From Tricholomella constricta (Eukaryota; Basidiomycota; Agaricomycetes; Agaricales; Lyophyllaceae): a stretch of 64,000 bases of DNA. This document shows, one piece after another, positions 33,318-45,747 of the stretch (position 1 is its first letter; every line of letters starts with the position of its first letter). The notes under the pieces were generated by a model. That model saw only the letters and a program-made list of their open reading frames with translations, was not told where the DNA came from and made no database searches. The stretch covers positions 124,001 through 188,000 of the forward strand of contig JAACJP010000024.1 of the NCBI GenBank assembly GCA_013368375.1, written 5' to 3'. The position numbers and the translations under genes were made by a program.

Positions 33318-36300
33318 ATGCGTCGAAAGCCATCTAAAAATCCCACTCAATACTTTCGTGACGCCGTCCTCTGCATTCCTGGATACTCCCTTCACAAGGC
33401 CAGTACAAGTCCTAATTGGCCCCCAATTTTCCAGCTTAAAAAAATACAGGCTGTCCCATGGCAAGATACAGGCAGCATGACCCTGTTGGCCGAGGGGAGC
33501 TGCCTCAAAGACGGGACCAACGTCCTGGCAAAGATCGCCCCAGCTCAGTCCAACGGCTCCATGTGTCTCGAGCGGGAAGCTCACATGTGCGTTTCTATTG
33601 CAATCGAGTCAAAATGTCCAGATCTTTAAGACCGTACGCCCAGCCTCGGCCGTATGTCTCATTCTTCCGAGGGGTATAGCACCACCTTGCGCATGCTGGA
33701 ATATTTCAAGATTCCACGCGAACATGGAGACTGTGTCGTGCTCATTCTCGTTCATCCAGGTCTTAATCTCTTAGGCCGTTACCTACCACCTTCCAAGGTC
33801 AATGATCTGCTACTGGCGGACTTCACTCATGTGCGTCCGAGCTCGTCCCTTGGGGATGTTCTCATGGCGAGCGTGGAGGACGAGGCGCATATGAGGGAGG
33901 CGACTGAGGCGACGGAGGCATTTGATATAATGGATTTGGCGTCGTTTTTGGAGTGCGTCCCATCTTTGGTCATATCCAACTGTCATCCCAACTGCTTTGA
34001 TTACCCAGGTTTGCTATCCAAGCGACGCGGTGTTTGGAGAACCTTCACAAGTACGTTGTCTGATATCCTCTTCATCCGCGATCCTTATAGCTTCATTTTT
34101 GATAGAATTGGGATCGTTCATCGTGAAGGTAACTACAATCGGAGACAACTGACTTTTCACCCTCACCTCACATCTTTCTAGTCCGCGCGAACGCCTTCCA
34201 TCTGAACGCCCACTCCGGCCTCGTGCGCATCGTTCACTTTGGCAACCGCGCCGTCTCCCTCGAAAGCTTTGGTTCCCCCTCCTCACTCGTCCTCCGCGCG
34301 TTCGAAGAGGTCGAGAAGCTCAAAGTCAAGGAAGCGCTCTGCTACCTCGCGCCTGAACAGACTGGCAGCATTGAGACAATGACGCAGGACCACCGCACGG
34401 ACCTCTATTCCCTCGGGATCCTCTTCTGGACGCTGCTCGTAGGTCGTGGGCAAATGCCTTTTGAGGGGGGACCTTTGGAGCTCTTGCACGCGATCGTGCA
34501 GAAGCGCCCGATGCCCGTGCATGAGGTGCGTAGGGACGTGCCGCAGGTGCTAGCGCTGATCATCGAAAAAGTGAGTTTTCCTTGAATCTCCTATCCAGTT
34601 TGCGGTGTGATCGACACGGGCTGATGTATGCCCTGGCGTGCGTGTTTAGCTCCTCTCGAAAAACCCCGATACACGCTACCAGAGCGCGCATGGGTTGCAG
34701 GGGGATTTGCTGCAGTGCCAGAGACGCCTCCTTGCTACCGTTTTTTCGGCCTCTGAAGAGTCTGCGGAGGTGAGAGAACGTTTTATATCGAAATTATCGT
34801 TGACCTCACATTTATTGATCTTTAAGCTTATACCTCCCTTCGAGATTGCATTGGAAGACAGGTTCATGGTACTGTCTGCTTCTTACCTGATTTCGTACCT
34901 CTTCTCAACGGTTGGTTCGTAGGAATTCACTATGCCCATAGCCCTTGTAAGCATGGTAAATGCCTCAGACTCCAGGGATACTCTAATCACGAGCACAGTT
35001 CGGCAGGGAGAAGGAACTCGAAACTATACGGAACGTTAGTGAGTATCTGGTACATCCCACCCAGTAAATTAGTTCTGACGGTCGTGACGAAGTACATATC
35101 GCATCCACAAGCTTCTCCCATCACTCCACCGCCTCCAAAGGCCTCGTCGCCGCCTCCAACACTTTCCTCTCAACACAGGGCGTGGGCACCAGCTCGACAG
35201 ACGACCTTAGCGAGACGCTTTCTTCGCGTAGCGACTCGCCCAACAACATGATCATCGGCGACATAGGCTCGCCCCCGCTCCCGTCGTCCTCGGAGTGGCA
35301 CTCATCTACGACGAGCCTCAGCCCATCGCTTGGCTCCAGCAGTCTCAGGAGACTAGTGCTCGATTCCGCGACGAAAGTGCCCAGGACGCAAGCGGTCATG
35401 GTTGTTGGCCCTCCTGGGTAAGTCCGCGTTCGTTGTGGCTCTAATTTTGGCTTAGGCGGTGCATGGGCTGAGCTGACAACACGCGCTAATAGGATCGGAA
35501 AGAGCTCTATGATTCTCGCCAACCAGGCGAAATGGCGGTGTGAGTAGTCAGACACTCTCTTCCATGTTCTCTACATATGTTCTTTCACAATATTTCTAGC
35601 GCATGGTCTTTGGGGACAGGCTAAATTTCAGAGCGCCGATTCTGCACCTTTTGCTGCGCTAGTGAGCTTGTTCAGTTCTATTTCTCCTACTCGCTCGTTT
35701 TGATACACCATATCGCCTGCACTCTAGCTGGGATGCCTATCCTCCGTCTTGCGTCAGCTCATGGTCTTCCACACCGATCTCCACCGGTTCGTCAACGCGC
35801 TCCAGGAGCGGCTCGGCCCCCAGATCCAAAACGTGCCTCTGCTGTATCAGGGCACGCCTGAGCTGAAAGAAGTCCTGGCACTCTTTAATATAACGCTTGA
35901 GGAGCCGAGGGAGCATCCCAGCACCAAGCAACTCAGGGCGCGCTTTCAGTCGCTCGTGGAGAATGTGTTCTCGGTCATTGCGGAGACGAGGCTTTTCGCG
36001 CTTTTTTTGGATGATCTGCATGAGGCGGACGAGTCGTGAGTTTGGTTTCTTGTTGAAAACTTTCTGGAGGCGCTCGTCAGGTTGCTGATGGAGGTCATTG
36101 TACTTATAGGACGCTGGACCTTGTTTCGACGTTATTGAACGCGAGGAGTCGGATGGTAGGCTGGCTGATACTTTCTTGGGCGTAAACCTATTGGCTGATG
36201 GTTCACTAGCTTATCTTCGCGACGTTTCGACCGGGCCACAAGTATGTCTTTCCATTCTGCACTGTGTTGCCGTCGTTTAACAATTGTTTGTAGTAACATC

Positions 36301-39300
36301 GTTGAGCGGGTCGAAATGATGTTTACGAGCCGTTCAAAGCCTGCATGGATAAATGTGGAACCGCTGTCCTATGCCGCCATATCGTCACTTGTGTCCCAAA
36401 CTCTCCACGCGACCATAGAAAGTTGCGCTCCGCTGTCGAAATTCATATATGCTGCGTCTTCAGGGAATGCGTTTTCGGCGAGGAGCATTTTGACCACCCT
36501 GCAACGGCAGCATCATGTGCGTTGATCTGTCTTTTCAAGGGTAGTTGCCTTTGTGCTAAAAATAGATTGGAAGATCACGTTCGATTGGGCTCAAAATTAC
36601 TGGAAGTAGGTCGTCTCAATTCCTATCGCTTGGGGGTGCTCAAATGAGACGACGACAGATATGATATGGCCGCAATTGAGGGAAGCCTTAACAATCAGAC
36701 GATATCGGACCCTACAGATATCAGTTTCTTGATTTCTCGTATGAGAGAGTTACCGGACGAGGCGAGGAAATACCTTACGTGGGCGACCTTCTTCGGGGAG
36801 ACGTGAGTGTCTCGTGTCAATTGATGAATATGTATGTTCAAATCGCCACATGATCAGATTTAAGGTAACGGAAGTCGCGCTGATGATGGACTGGGAAGAC
36901 TCTAGCGGGAACAGCAGCAGCGAGGACGAGTCCGACGACACGTGGAACCTTCACAAGGCGGTGTCGAATCTGCGCGAGACGGATCCGGGCAGCAGCACCC
37001 GCGGGTCGATGCGGGGCCTCCAGTTTGCGCTCGCGGAGGGCTGGCTCATCCAGCGCGCGAGAGACATGTGTAGTTTTGCGCATGATCGTTATCGCCAGGC
37101 CGCGCAGGCGGAAGCGGACGCGCTGCCTCCGCAAACGTTTGCGAAAATGTCATTCAGGGTAAGTTACCTTACGTCTCATTCTTTCGTGACCGTGCAGGTT
37201 AAGATGGGGGTTATGCATAGATAATTCTGATGATGCTCCATGAGACCCCCACGGATGTGTACCGGATAGCCGAGCACGCGAAACAGTTAGCTTTCGTTGT
37301 CTTTTCTGTTAAAACTTCTTTTGATTGTCATCGCAGCTGCTTGCCGTTGTTGCACGAGAACCCCAAACGAGGGGAATTGTTGGTTGTTCTAATGGACGCT
37401 GGTGAATCTGCCTGGGAAAGAGGCGCTCATGAGGTCTGTTTCCTGGAGTGCGAGGGTGTTTTTTCTTTGACGTTATTTTCAGCTGGCTATTCGCTCCTTT
37501 GTTAGTGCCAGGACTCTTCTGCGCGGTGACCCCTGGACCGAGGATACACGTCGCACGTTTGCGTTGCTTTCGAGGCTTGCTGCGTAAGTGAAGGCCATCT
37601 GTGAAGAAACGTTTCATATTTAACGCATTGACCAGCTTGTTTACCTGGAAGGGTAGGTCAACTTCATCGAAGTTAAAATTCTGGCTAACGGGCGCCCTTG
37701 CCAGGGGACTGCGACGCATCAAACACCCTCTTGGAGGAATGTTACGCTCATGCCCAAGACCCAGAAGAGAGGGCAAACATTATTCGCCTACGCTCGCGAA
37801 ATCATATCCTCTGCAATAATTTCACTGAGGCCTTGAACGACACTCTGCATGCACTCAGGATCTTGGGTGTGGAGGTTGACCCCGCCCCGACGTTGAGAGA
37901 CGCGAATGCGATGTTTGACTTGATCAAGAATGAGATCCTGGCTGTCGGCTTCGATGCGATATTGTTAATACCACGGACGACTGACTCGAGGATAGAGCTC
38001 GCAGTGAGCTTGCTTAATGACGCTGGTATGTCTCTTATGCGTTCCCATCGATGTTGCTTGGTTGACATCGTTCTGCGGGAAGGCATGAATGCGTATTGGA
38101 GCCCATCGACAGATGTATTCGCCGACGTGGTTGGGCTGACCGTGAGCAACATGTTATCATGTACTTGGAAAGTGATCTGTTAATATGCGAAAACAGACCA
38201 TACAGTTGGCCTTGCGGTAGGTCAAAGGGGCGCAACTTGAGCTGACAACTAACAATCGTGAACAGCTATGGGATATCATCAGGAACAGCTCTCGGGTTTT
38301 TCTGGGTCTTAGGAGGTATAGCAATCGTCAATGGTTAAGCCAGAGCTCCTAATGACACGACCTTCAGCTGTTGCAGAGAAAAGGGAGCTTTATCGCTTCG
38401 CTTCTGATCTCGGTAAACTGGCATTGAAGATCGCTGACAAACACGGAAGCAGTGAAGAGAAATGGTAAAGTCCCATCTGTCGACGCTCTGTATTAGGAAA
38501 CTTATAGTATATTTAGCCGAGCCCAGGTCTTGTTTTGTGCCATGGTGTCTGGATATGACAGTGTACATATCCGCGCCAATATACCACGGTTAGAGCAAGC
38601 TGTGAAATATGGAAATGGCGCGGGTGATCGGTTGGTCTCTATGCCTTTTAGGACCCTTTTATTGGCTGAAAAACAGCAAAATGTAGCATGTATACCAGCT
38701 TCGCCAGCATTCACTCCATCCTTACTCGACTTTATGTTTGCGAACATCGTGAGTCATCTCGCCCATTTTATATTGTTCTTTACGTTTCTCATTCAGAGCG
38801 AATCGGGTAGTCAGCGAACTAATAGTCGCTGCGGAGGAGGTGAGTGGCCGACTTCGTTTCAAAGACATCGCTCTTATTATGCCTCTGTAGTGCTTCAGTG
38901 ACGTGAGAATATGGGGTCAGGGCGGGGATCCATCTATTCTGGCGATTGGTACGTTTTATCTCAACGCTGATGTGCATAGGAGTCTAAGATACGCAGGTGT
39001 GATAAACTGTATCCGCGTGCTTGGGGGACACACGAACGCGCAGTCGGTTGAAACCCTGTTCGATACCGCTACATTCAAAGAGAGCGACTTCCTTGAAAGC
39101 ATACGTGCTACATCTGGCAATTTAATGTTGTCACTCAGCTGGTGCGTAATGTATGGTCGTAGGATCAGACTAGAGTCATCTAACAGCAGGTTGACGCACC
39201 AGGTATAACTCGTTCAAGGTAGTTTCAGTCATCGTATCTATTCTTCTGCCATGTTTATCCGTCTGCTCAGGTCGTTAGCTACTTTTGTACTGGCTATGTT

Positions 39301-42300
39301 GAGGAGGCAGCAAAGCTTGGGTTTTCCGTCTTCGAGTCGCGTCACGGGCATCCAAAGTGAGTCTAATTCGTCGACCTCTAAGATGAAATTAAATGGTTTA
39401 CCTTATCTCGTAGCCACCGACATATTCGTTATGGCCTTTTCTTCCATAACCTTGCCCTAATCTCTTGCCTTCGCAAAGGAAAACTAGCTGAAACTGTCCG
39501 CGCAAGCTACCTGGCTCAGATCAAAGAGAATCAAGCGTACATTAGAAAGTCGGTATTAAGTACGGCTGACACGAGAAGATACTGACCGAACTTTAGGTGG
39601 CTGTCTCCAAGCCCCGTCAATGCTAGCATGTGGGTGGCGTTGGTGGTATGTTTGACGATGCCTTCCTGAGATATTTTCTGACGCTGATAATCGGTAAAAG
39701 GAAGCAGAAATGGCGTCCTTGAACAAGAGTCACGATGCGTTTAGGCTTTACGACATTGCCGTGAAGTGCGTTCGTTTTCAGCGTCGCTAAATATCTGCTC
39801 ATGAGCCATTTTAGGCTAGCTGTCAACCATGATTGGGTCCTGGAGGAGGGATGGGCTCTTTATCTTGTAAGTTGCCCATTGGAAGAACCATATAACTTAA
39901 GCTAAAGTAACCTTTAGCAAGGCCGCCATTTCGTGAGGTGCAACGTGGAAGGGCTGGGGAGTGAACTCCAGCGGCGAGGCATAGCTCGCCATTCTCAATG
40001 GGGTGCACAGGGAATAGTGTCCGTACATCGATTCCCTTCATTGTTCTCTCGTTGACATCAGATCAGGAAACATCTTACGGCCCTGTCAGGATTTCGGTCT
40101 CAGTATCCACTCAAACATCCGATTTTTTCCTCAGATGTGGGAGTACAGACGGACCCCCTTGCGGCTGTTGTTCCAAATACAGCCCACGTTCATGACTCCC
40201 ACAAAATGGACACGCAGGATGATCAAGAGTCCACACTCAGCGCCTCCGATCTGGCTTCAATCTTGAAGTGGAGTAAAGACATTTCCAGCGACATCAATCT
40301 ATCATCAGGTATGCGTACTTGTACACTGTAGAGACATCCAAACTAAATGTGTGCTTTCTTGTTCAGCGTTACGACGGTTAACAGAAATAGCCACAGGTAT
40401 TCTAAGGGCACATCTCATTCCATACTATCTAATCGGGTTCGTTTCAGAAACCTCTGGTTCTCTGAACACTTGTGGTGCGTTTATCTACTATAAGAAACCC
40501 GATGTCAAGTAATAACTCGTATTTTTTAGTTGTTATTGCGCGTGAAGCCGGTGACTACACAGTGGCCACAAGTATGGTTCCTCCTGAGTTGTGCCAGGTT
40601 CACGAGTTAAGTTCACCCTCTCAAGACATTGACGCGTCACTGATAATTGAGAAGAAATCCCAAATCCATTCGCACTATAAGTGACCCTCTTCAAAAGGCG
40701 ATCATCCAGCACAGTCAGCATCACTCCCATCGTCCTAAACATACTATTAACACTCCACAACAGCTCTCAACTCCAAGGAACAGGCTTGCCACGAGGACGC
40801 CTCGTTAGATTCGCGCTTCTCGACCGAAGCAGGCCAGACTGTTCATCGCTCCGTGATATGTCTACCCATATTCAGCAACCGAGGACAAACTTTTGGGGCA
40901 GTCTACGTTTCTTCCAACCACCCATTTTCGCAGAACACTGTGACGATTTTAACGCTGCTCTGTCAACAAGCGAGTATCAGTATTGCCAATGCACTGTTGT
41001 TTCGTTCTGTGCAGACTGGAACGCGAGAAAATTTGAAGATGATTGCCGCACAAAGGGAGGCACTAGAGGCTGCACGGAGAAGTCGGGAAGATGCATTGAA
41101 GGCTACCAAGGTACGTGGAGATCATTTGTAAAAATAAGCTGACTACAAATCACCCAATGTTAGATCAAGAGTAATTTTTTGGCATCGATGAGTCATGAAC
41201 TTCGTACTCCATTTAGGTAGGTGCTCAACATCTACGAGAGCATATGTCTAATCAGGGGAAATTTAGTTCTTTCTATGGTCTCCTCGATCTTCTCTCTGGG
41301 ACAGAGCTTAATCCCGGTCAAAGCGAAATCGGTAAGTGCCACAATGGTATTGGTTGTATCGTGACGAACAGCTCATTCTGTTCATGAAACGTATCCAGTG
41401 CAAACAGCGAAACAATCTTGCGAGCTTCTGCTGAAGGTTGGGATCGCTTGCTGAACCATGATCATCACTCACCGAACGTGCCACTCAGATCATCGATTCA
41501 ATTTTGGATTACAGCAAACTGGAAGCATCAGGTTCGTTAGGATAGACGTCAGCTTTGATGATTTGCGAAACCTAATTATATTTTCAGCCGTCAAGTTGGA
41601 ACCCGGTGGTTTCCTGGTAGAAGTGAGTACCCTTTGTACCGTGAGATGTGCTCAGCTCTAATTACTTGTCACAGAATATTATTGCCGTGGGTCTTCTTCG
41701 CTTTTATACAAGTCATTCAACTGAAACTAAAGAACAGGATTGCATGGAACTTCTGTTGCCAATGGCAGTAAAAAAGCTGGATCTGTCCTTCAACATCAAG
41801 GCTGATGTGCCGCCCTGTACGTCCTTTGGTTTCATCGAGATCAATTCAAACTGACACTTGTCAGGGGTTTATGCTGATTATGCGCGAATCCGTCAAGGTG
41901 TGTCATCTAAATATTCGAACACTGTGCGATTTCTAAATTGCCATAGTTCTCATGAACTTGATCGGTAATGCTGTCAAATTCACCGCCAAGGGCTCTGTCT
42001 GTGTAACCTGCTCCGCGGAAAGCGTCAACTTAGCCACTGGGGAGGCTCGTCTGAAATTTGACATACAGTATAGCATCATTTCTTCTCCTGCTTGTACTAT
42101 TGTATAACCATTCACATAGGGATAGCGGTATCGGCCTCGCTGCGAGCGACGTGAATCTTCTATTCGTTCCATTTCAGCAGGCAGACGTAATCACTTCAAA
42201 TCTGCTTTCACCCATCGTCCTCTGATAAATAATGTCTAGAACTCGTCCACTCGGCGATTTGGCGGCACTGGCTTAGGCTTGTCTATATCTCGTCAGCTTG

Positions 42301-43584
42301 TCAAGCTCATGGGAGGCGCGATTGGTGTCCATTCAGAATTGAACGCTGGGTCAACCTTTTGGTTTACGATCCCAGTCAAAATATATGATGCCGAAGAATC
42401 GCGACAGGTAAGCATTCTTAGTGCTTGCCCTGCATAAGTAAACTGACCAATATCGCAGTCCACTCTTGAAATTGAACAAGTCAAATCACGATTGATGACG
42501 CCACAACCCCCGCAAATACTGATCTGCTCCTCCTCCAATGCCACATTAGCATTTTTGAACACGATTTTTACCGGCTTCCGTGTCACGCTTGTGTCATCGA
42601 TACAAGAGGCGAAAACAAGTCTCCGGGCCTATAGAAATTCGCTGACAACTCTTGACTTCTTGATCCTCGACGATCAGTTGGAGGAGCATGTGGAAGATAT
42701 ACTTCGTTTCATTCACACACCCGATTCGCTCGCCCTACGAGAAACGAAACTTATCCATCTGTTCACGCCAACGACGAGCCGTACAGGACATGCGGTGTTT
42801 GGAAGCAATTCCACTCCGGGGGTTGTCAAGATGACGAAACCCCCACGAAAGGCGCGGATGCTTCAGACACTTGCGGGGCTCAAAGACCTGCCGAATGCGA
42901 TGACAGCGACACCGACGACTGTGATCACAAAGGCGGTGGAAAACATAGCCGCTGCACAACGAACACTCTTTGGCAATGTACTTATTGCAGAAGGTTAGCA
43001 GGGTTCTGAACTCGTTGATAACGTGCGCTTAAAATACGAACCCAAGACAATCCGATCGCCCAAAATCTCCTGATCAAACAACTGGAGCGGTTCCACTTGA
43101 ATGTCACGGCCACTGGAAACGGCGAAGAGGCTATCGCAGAGTGGGAAGCTCACGAACCTGGACATTTCAGTGTCGCTTTGTTTGATCATCGTCAGTCTGG
43201 CTGAACTCGAGGCGGTAACAATGACATCTAATTATCCTGTTTTCGCAGACATGCCGATATGTGACGGCGTTGAGGCAGCCAAGCGATTGCGGCATCTAGA
43301 GAGTGAACGACAGTGCCTGAACCTATTGCCTAGTGTGTTTTTTGTCCCTTTTTTCTTCTTCAACAGACGCCTGATCCAAGACTGTAGTTGTTGCCTTGAG
43401 CGCCGATTGCCAGGACTCCACAAAACAATTATGTTTGAGTGCGGGCATGAATGCCTTCTTCAGCAAGCCTCTCAAGAAGGGTAACTGTCCTGTTCCTCAG
43501 ATCCTCACCACCTCTCATTGTCTCGCAGACGATTTGCTGTCTCTCTTATCGATGTTTAGCCAGCCAATCGGTGCATGGTCATGA
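33318..43584 (+). CDS. Giant hybrid histidine kinase with N-terminal kinase-like domain (class X type)
   Basis: I reconstruct 62 exons closing in frame to about 2,316 aa. The order matches fungal class X hybrid kinases such as the fission yeast Mak/Phk proteins. A Ser/Thr-kinase-like domain (about residues 30-430) has [34 protein letters not shown] and PEQTGS...[10 protein letters not shown]. An AAA/STAND-type ATPase follows, with Walker A VVGPPGIGKSS and Walker [14 protein letters not shown], then a long helical repeat region. A GAF domain (about 1600-1740) ends in a coiled coil. The histidine-kinase core has the phosphoacceptor His in [13 protein letters not shown] (near 1782), N box [12 protein letters not shown]1 DSGIGL and G2 RFGGTGLGL. 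The receiver domain (about 2185-2310) has its Asp in VALFDHHMP (near 2235) and Lys in FFSKPLKK. In yeasts these sense oxidative stress and feed the Hog/Sty1 pathway. The first exon is uncertain: an in-frame intron at about 33400-33465 could also be removed. Cytosolic; no membrane segment seen. Confidence 0.9.
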
Positions 43585-43862
43585 CTTGTTATCGGGCATG
43601 CTTGTAGGTCGATTTTTTCCTAGTTTGATTTACTGCTTTCGTGCACCATCAGCTGTATTGTATGTATCGAATGTGTTGAAATAATTATCGCTGTGTACTA
43701 TTACCTTTACGTATGGATTGAAAACGGCCTGCTGGAGCCTCGTCCTATAATAATTTACATCATGTGCGGTTTCGTAGCGTACACGGTACAGTTGGCATAT
43801 AACTTGAAGGAACAGACAAGCGTGAAAAATTGAACGGAGGAAGGGAGTACGAGGAGTCGTCA

Positions 43863-45324
43863 TTAACGAGGAAGTCCACTGTACGCTCCGTATGTTTGAG
43901 AACCTTGATACATCGTGCGTGCCTGCGGGTGCATGCGCGGGTCAACCATGCCTGTTTGATGCATCTGTTGCTGCTGCTGCTGCTGCGGCGGCGGCGGCAT
44001 CATGTGGTACATTTGCTGGGGAGGAGCTTGTTGAGATATAAGGGCGTGGCCGGCATGAGGGTGGGGATAGTTGAAGGAAGGAGGAGCCATGGAGCCAGGC
44101 GTTGAATTGATGTTGTAATGACTGGTGTTCGCGGTGTTTGTGAAATAGGGATGGGAGAGTGCATCTACTGCGGAAATACGCTCCAGGGGATCAAACCTAA
44201 GGAGCTGTTCTAGGAGGTCGATGGCTAGGTGTTGGGATTTAGAATTTATATGAGAGGTGACAGTCCTTTACAGACGCACCTTCCCGTGAGGCCTTGGGAA
44301 GAACTTGCTGCAAAGACATTTTGGGATAGCGCTGGAACTGTTTGAGCTGGATTTCGGGCTGTCGTGCGATGAAGAGTTGAGCCACAGTCAATTTCAACTT
44401 GCATAGACTTACAGAATCCTTCGCCATCTTTTGAAATTGGGCATCCGTCGGCGTCCCGACGATTCGCATGATGTGTAAAAGCTGGTCTTGGTTATCTCTT
44501 CCTCGGAAAAGTGGTGTTCCGGAAATCATTTCCGCGAAGATACAACCACACGACCATATATCGATAGAGGTGCTGTAGGTCCGGGAGCCTAGTAGGACAT
44601 CGGGCGCTCGATACCATAGTGTAACCACCTGAAATGAGAACAAATGTCAGGTAAATTTTATCGTTTTGCGACATGCATTACCTCGTTCGAGAAAGTATTG
44701 ACGGGAACTCCAAATGCCCGAGCTAAACCAAAGTCACCCAACTTTAGCTCTCCCTTTCTGTTGATAAGAAGATTTTGTGGTTTAAGGTCTCGATGAAGGA
44801 CCTGGTTCTCATGACAGAACGCCGTGCCCTTGAGGAGCTGATACATGAAGCTACGGACAGTCACTGGATCCAGTGCACCGCGGTCGCCATGTGTGTCCAT
44901 GTACTTCTTGAGATCTTGTTCGCAATACTCGAAGATGAGGGTGAGCTTCGATTCCGAATGAATGACATCGTGCAGCCGGACGACATTGACGTGCTTGAGC
45001 TCTTTCATAAGTGACACTTCGCGAATGGCGGTCGACGGCGTCCCTTCTTCGGCGTCGAGGTTGATTTCCTTTAGAGCTACGACCTCATTGGTGGTCTTCG
45101 ACCGGCCCTAGGTTAACAGCGATCATATAGTTAGGTTTGAGCGCTTTGTAAAGACAAGACGCACTTTGTAGACCGTTGCATAGGTACCCTCGCCTGAAAA
45201 TTCTAGTTAGCCCGAGGTAGAGAAAGGCAATCTCCTAACCAACCTAGTTTTTCAAGCTGTCACAGGATCAGTTAACATGGAGCAATTGGAGGAAAACGTG
45301 TCATTTCACCTGAATGTACTTCAT
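43863..45324 (-). CDS. PHO85: Cyclin-dependent kinase of the Pho85/CDK5 type
   Basis: Seven exons, complement(join(43863..44224,44280..44358,44413..44628,44682..45107,45165..45193,45244..45256,45310..45324)), give about 379 aa. It begins [20 protein letters not shown] (Gly-rich loop), followed by ALKEINLD (catalytic Lys), [14 protein letters not shown] (cyclin-binding helix), [19 protein letters not shown] and the T-loop end [21 protein letters not shown] with YRAPDVLLG places it with Pho85/CDK5 rather than Cdc28. Pho85 with its cyclins controls phosphate response, glycogen metabolism and the cell cycle. The kinase is complete to DALSHPYF near residue 295. A Pro/Gln/Met-rich tail of about 80 aa follows, including a Q/P tract from a trinucleotide repeat. 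The first three coding exons are 15, 13 and 29 nt. A 5'-UTR intron is possible just upstream. Confidence 0.93.
43965..43999. repeat. Trinucleotide repeat (CTG)n(CGG)n in PHO85 tail
   Basis: CTG units followed by CGG units on the plus strand, read on the minus strand as a short Pro run then a Gln run. This kind of tract varies in length between strains. Confidence 0.8.
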
Positions 45325-45747
45325 CGTTGGCCTGTAATGTGCGAAGTCCGAGTCGTTACAATGTGGTCGAGACGGCGGCGAATTCTTTTGGGCGTTCTGA
45401 CGGACTGGGGAGTTCGTTAGAAGGCTTAATAGAGCGAGAGAGGAAACGGGTTACATACGCGTTCAAGACAATAGTCCTTAGGACAAGGCGGGCAACTGTA
45501 TCGCTCGGGACTCGTTGGGAGGCGGCGAGCAAGCTGCACAAGGTCCGACGTCCGTAAACGGGTGATCGATCACGTCGGCACCGGAGACGCGCACGTGAAC
45601 TCCAAAAGCAGGACAAAAAAAATATAAAGATTGAATATCCAGCTCGCGACATTGAAGGACTTGCGTCCTGGTGAGAGGACTTTTATTGTTTCCCATTCTA
45701 TCACTCAACCGGATCCTATTGTTTGCACCGAAGAAATCTCCAACTCG
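45325..45747. promoter_or_regulatory. Bidirectional promoter, PHO85 / UTP5
   Basis: 423 bp separate two divergent start codons. It contains the palindrome CACGTG at 45592-45597, the core recognised by bHLH factors such as Pho4 and Cbf1. No other gene is seen. A short region next to ATG 45324 ending in ACATTACAG on the minus strand could be a 5'-UTR intron acceptor. Confidence 0.5.
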
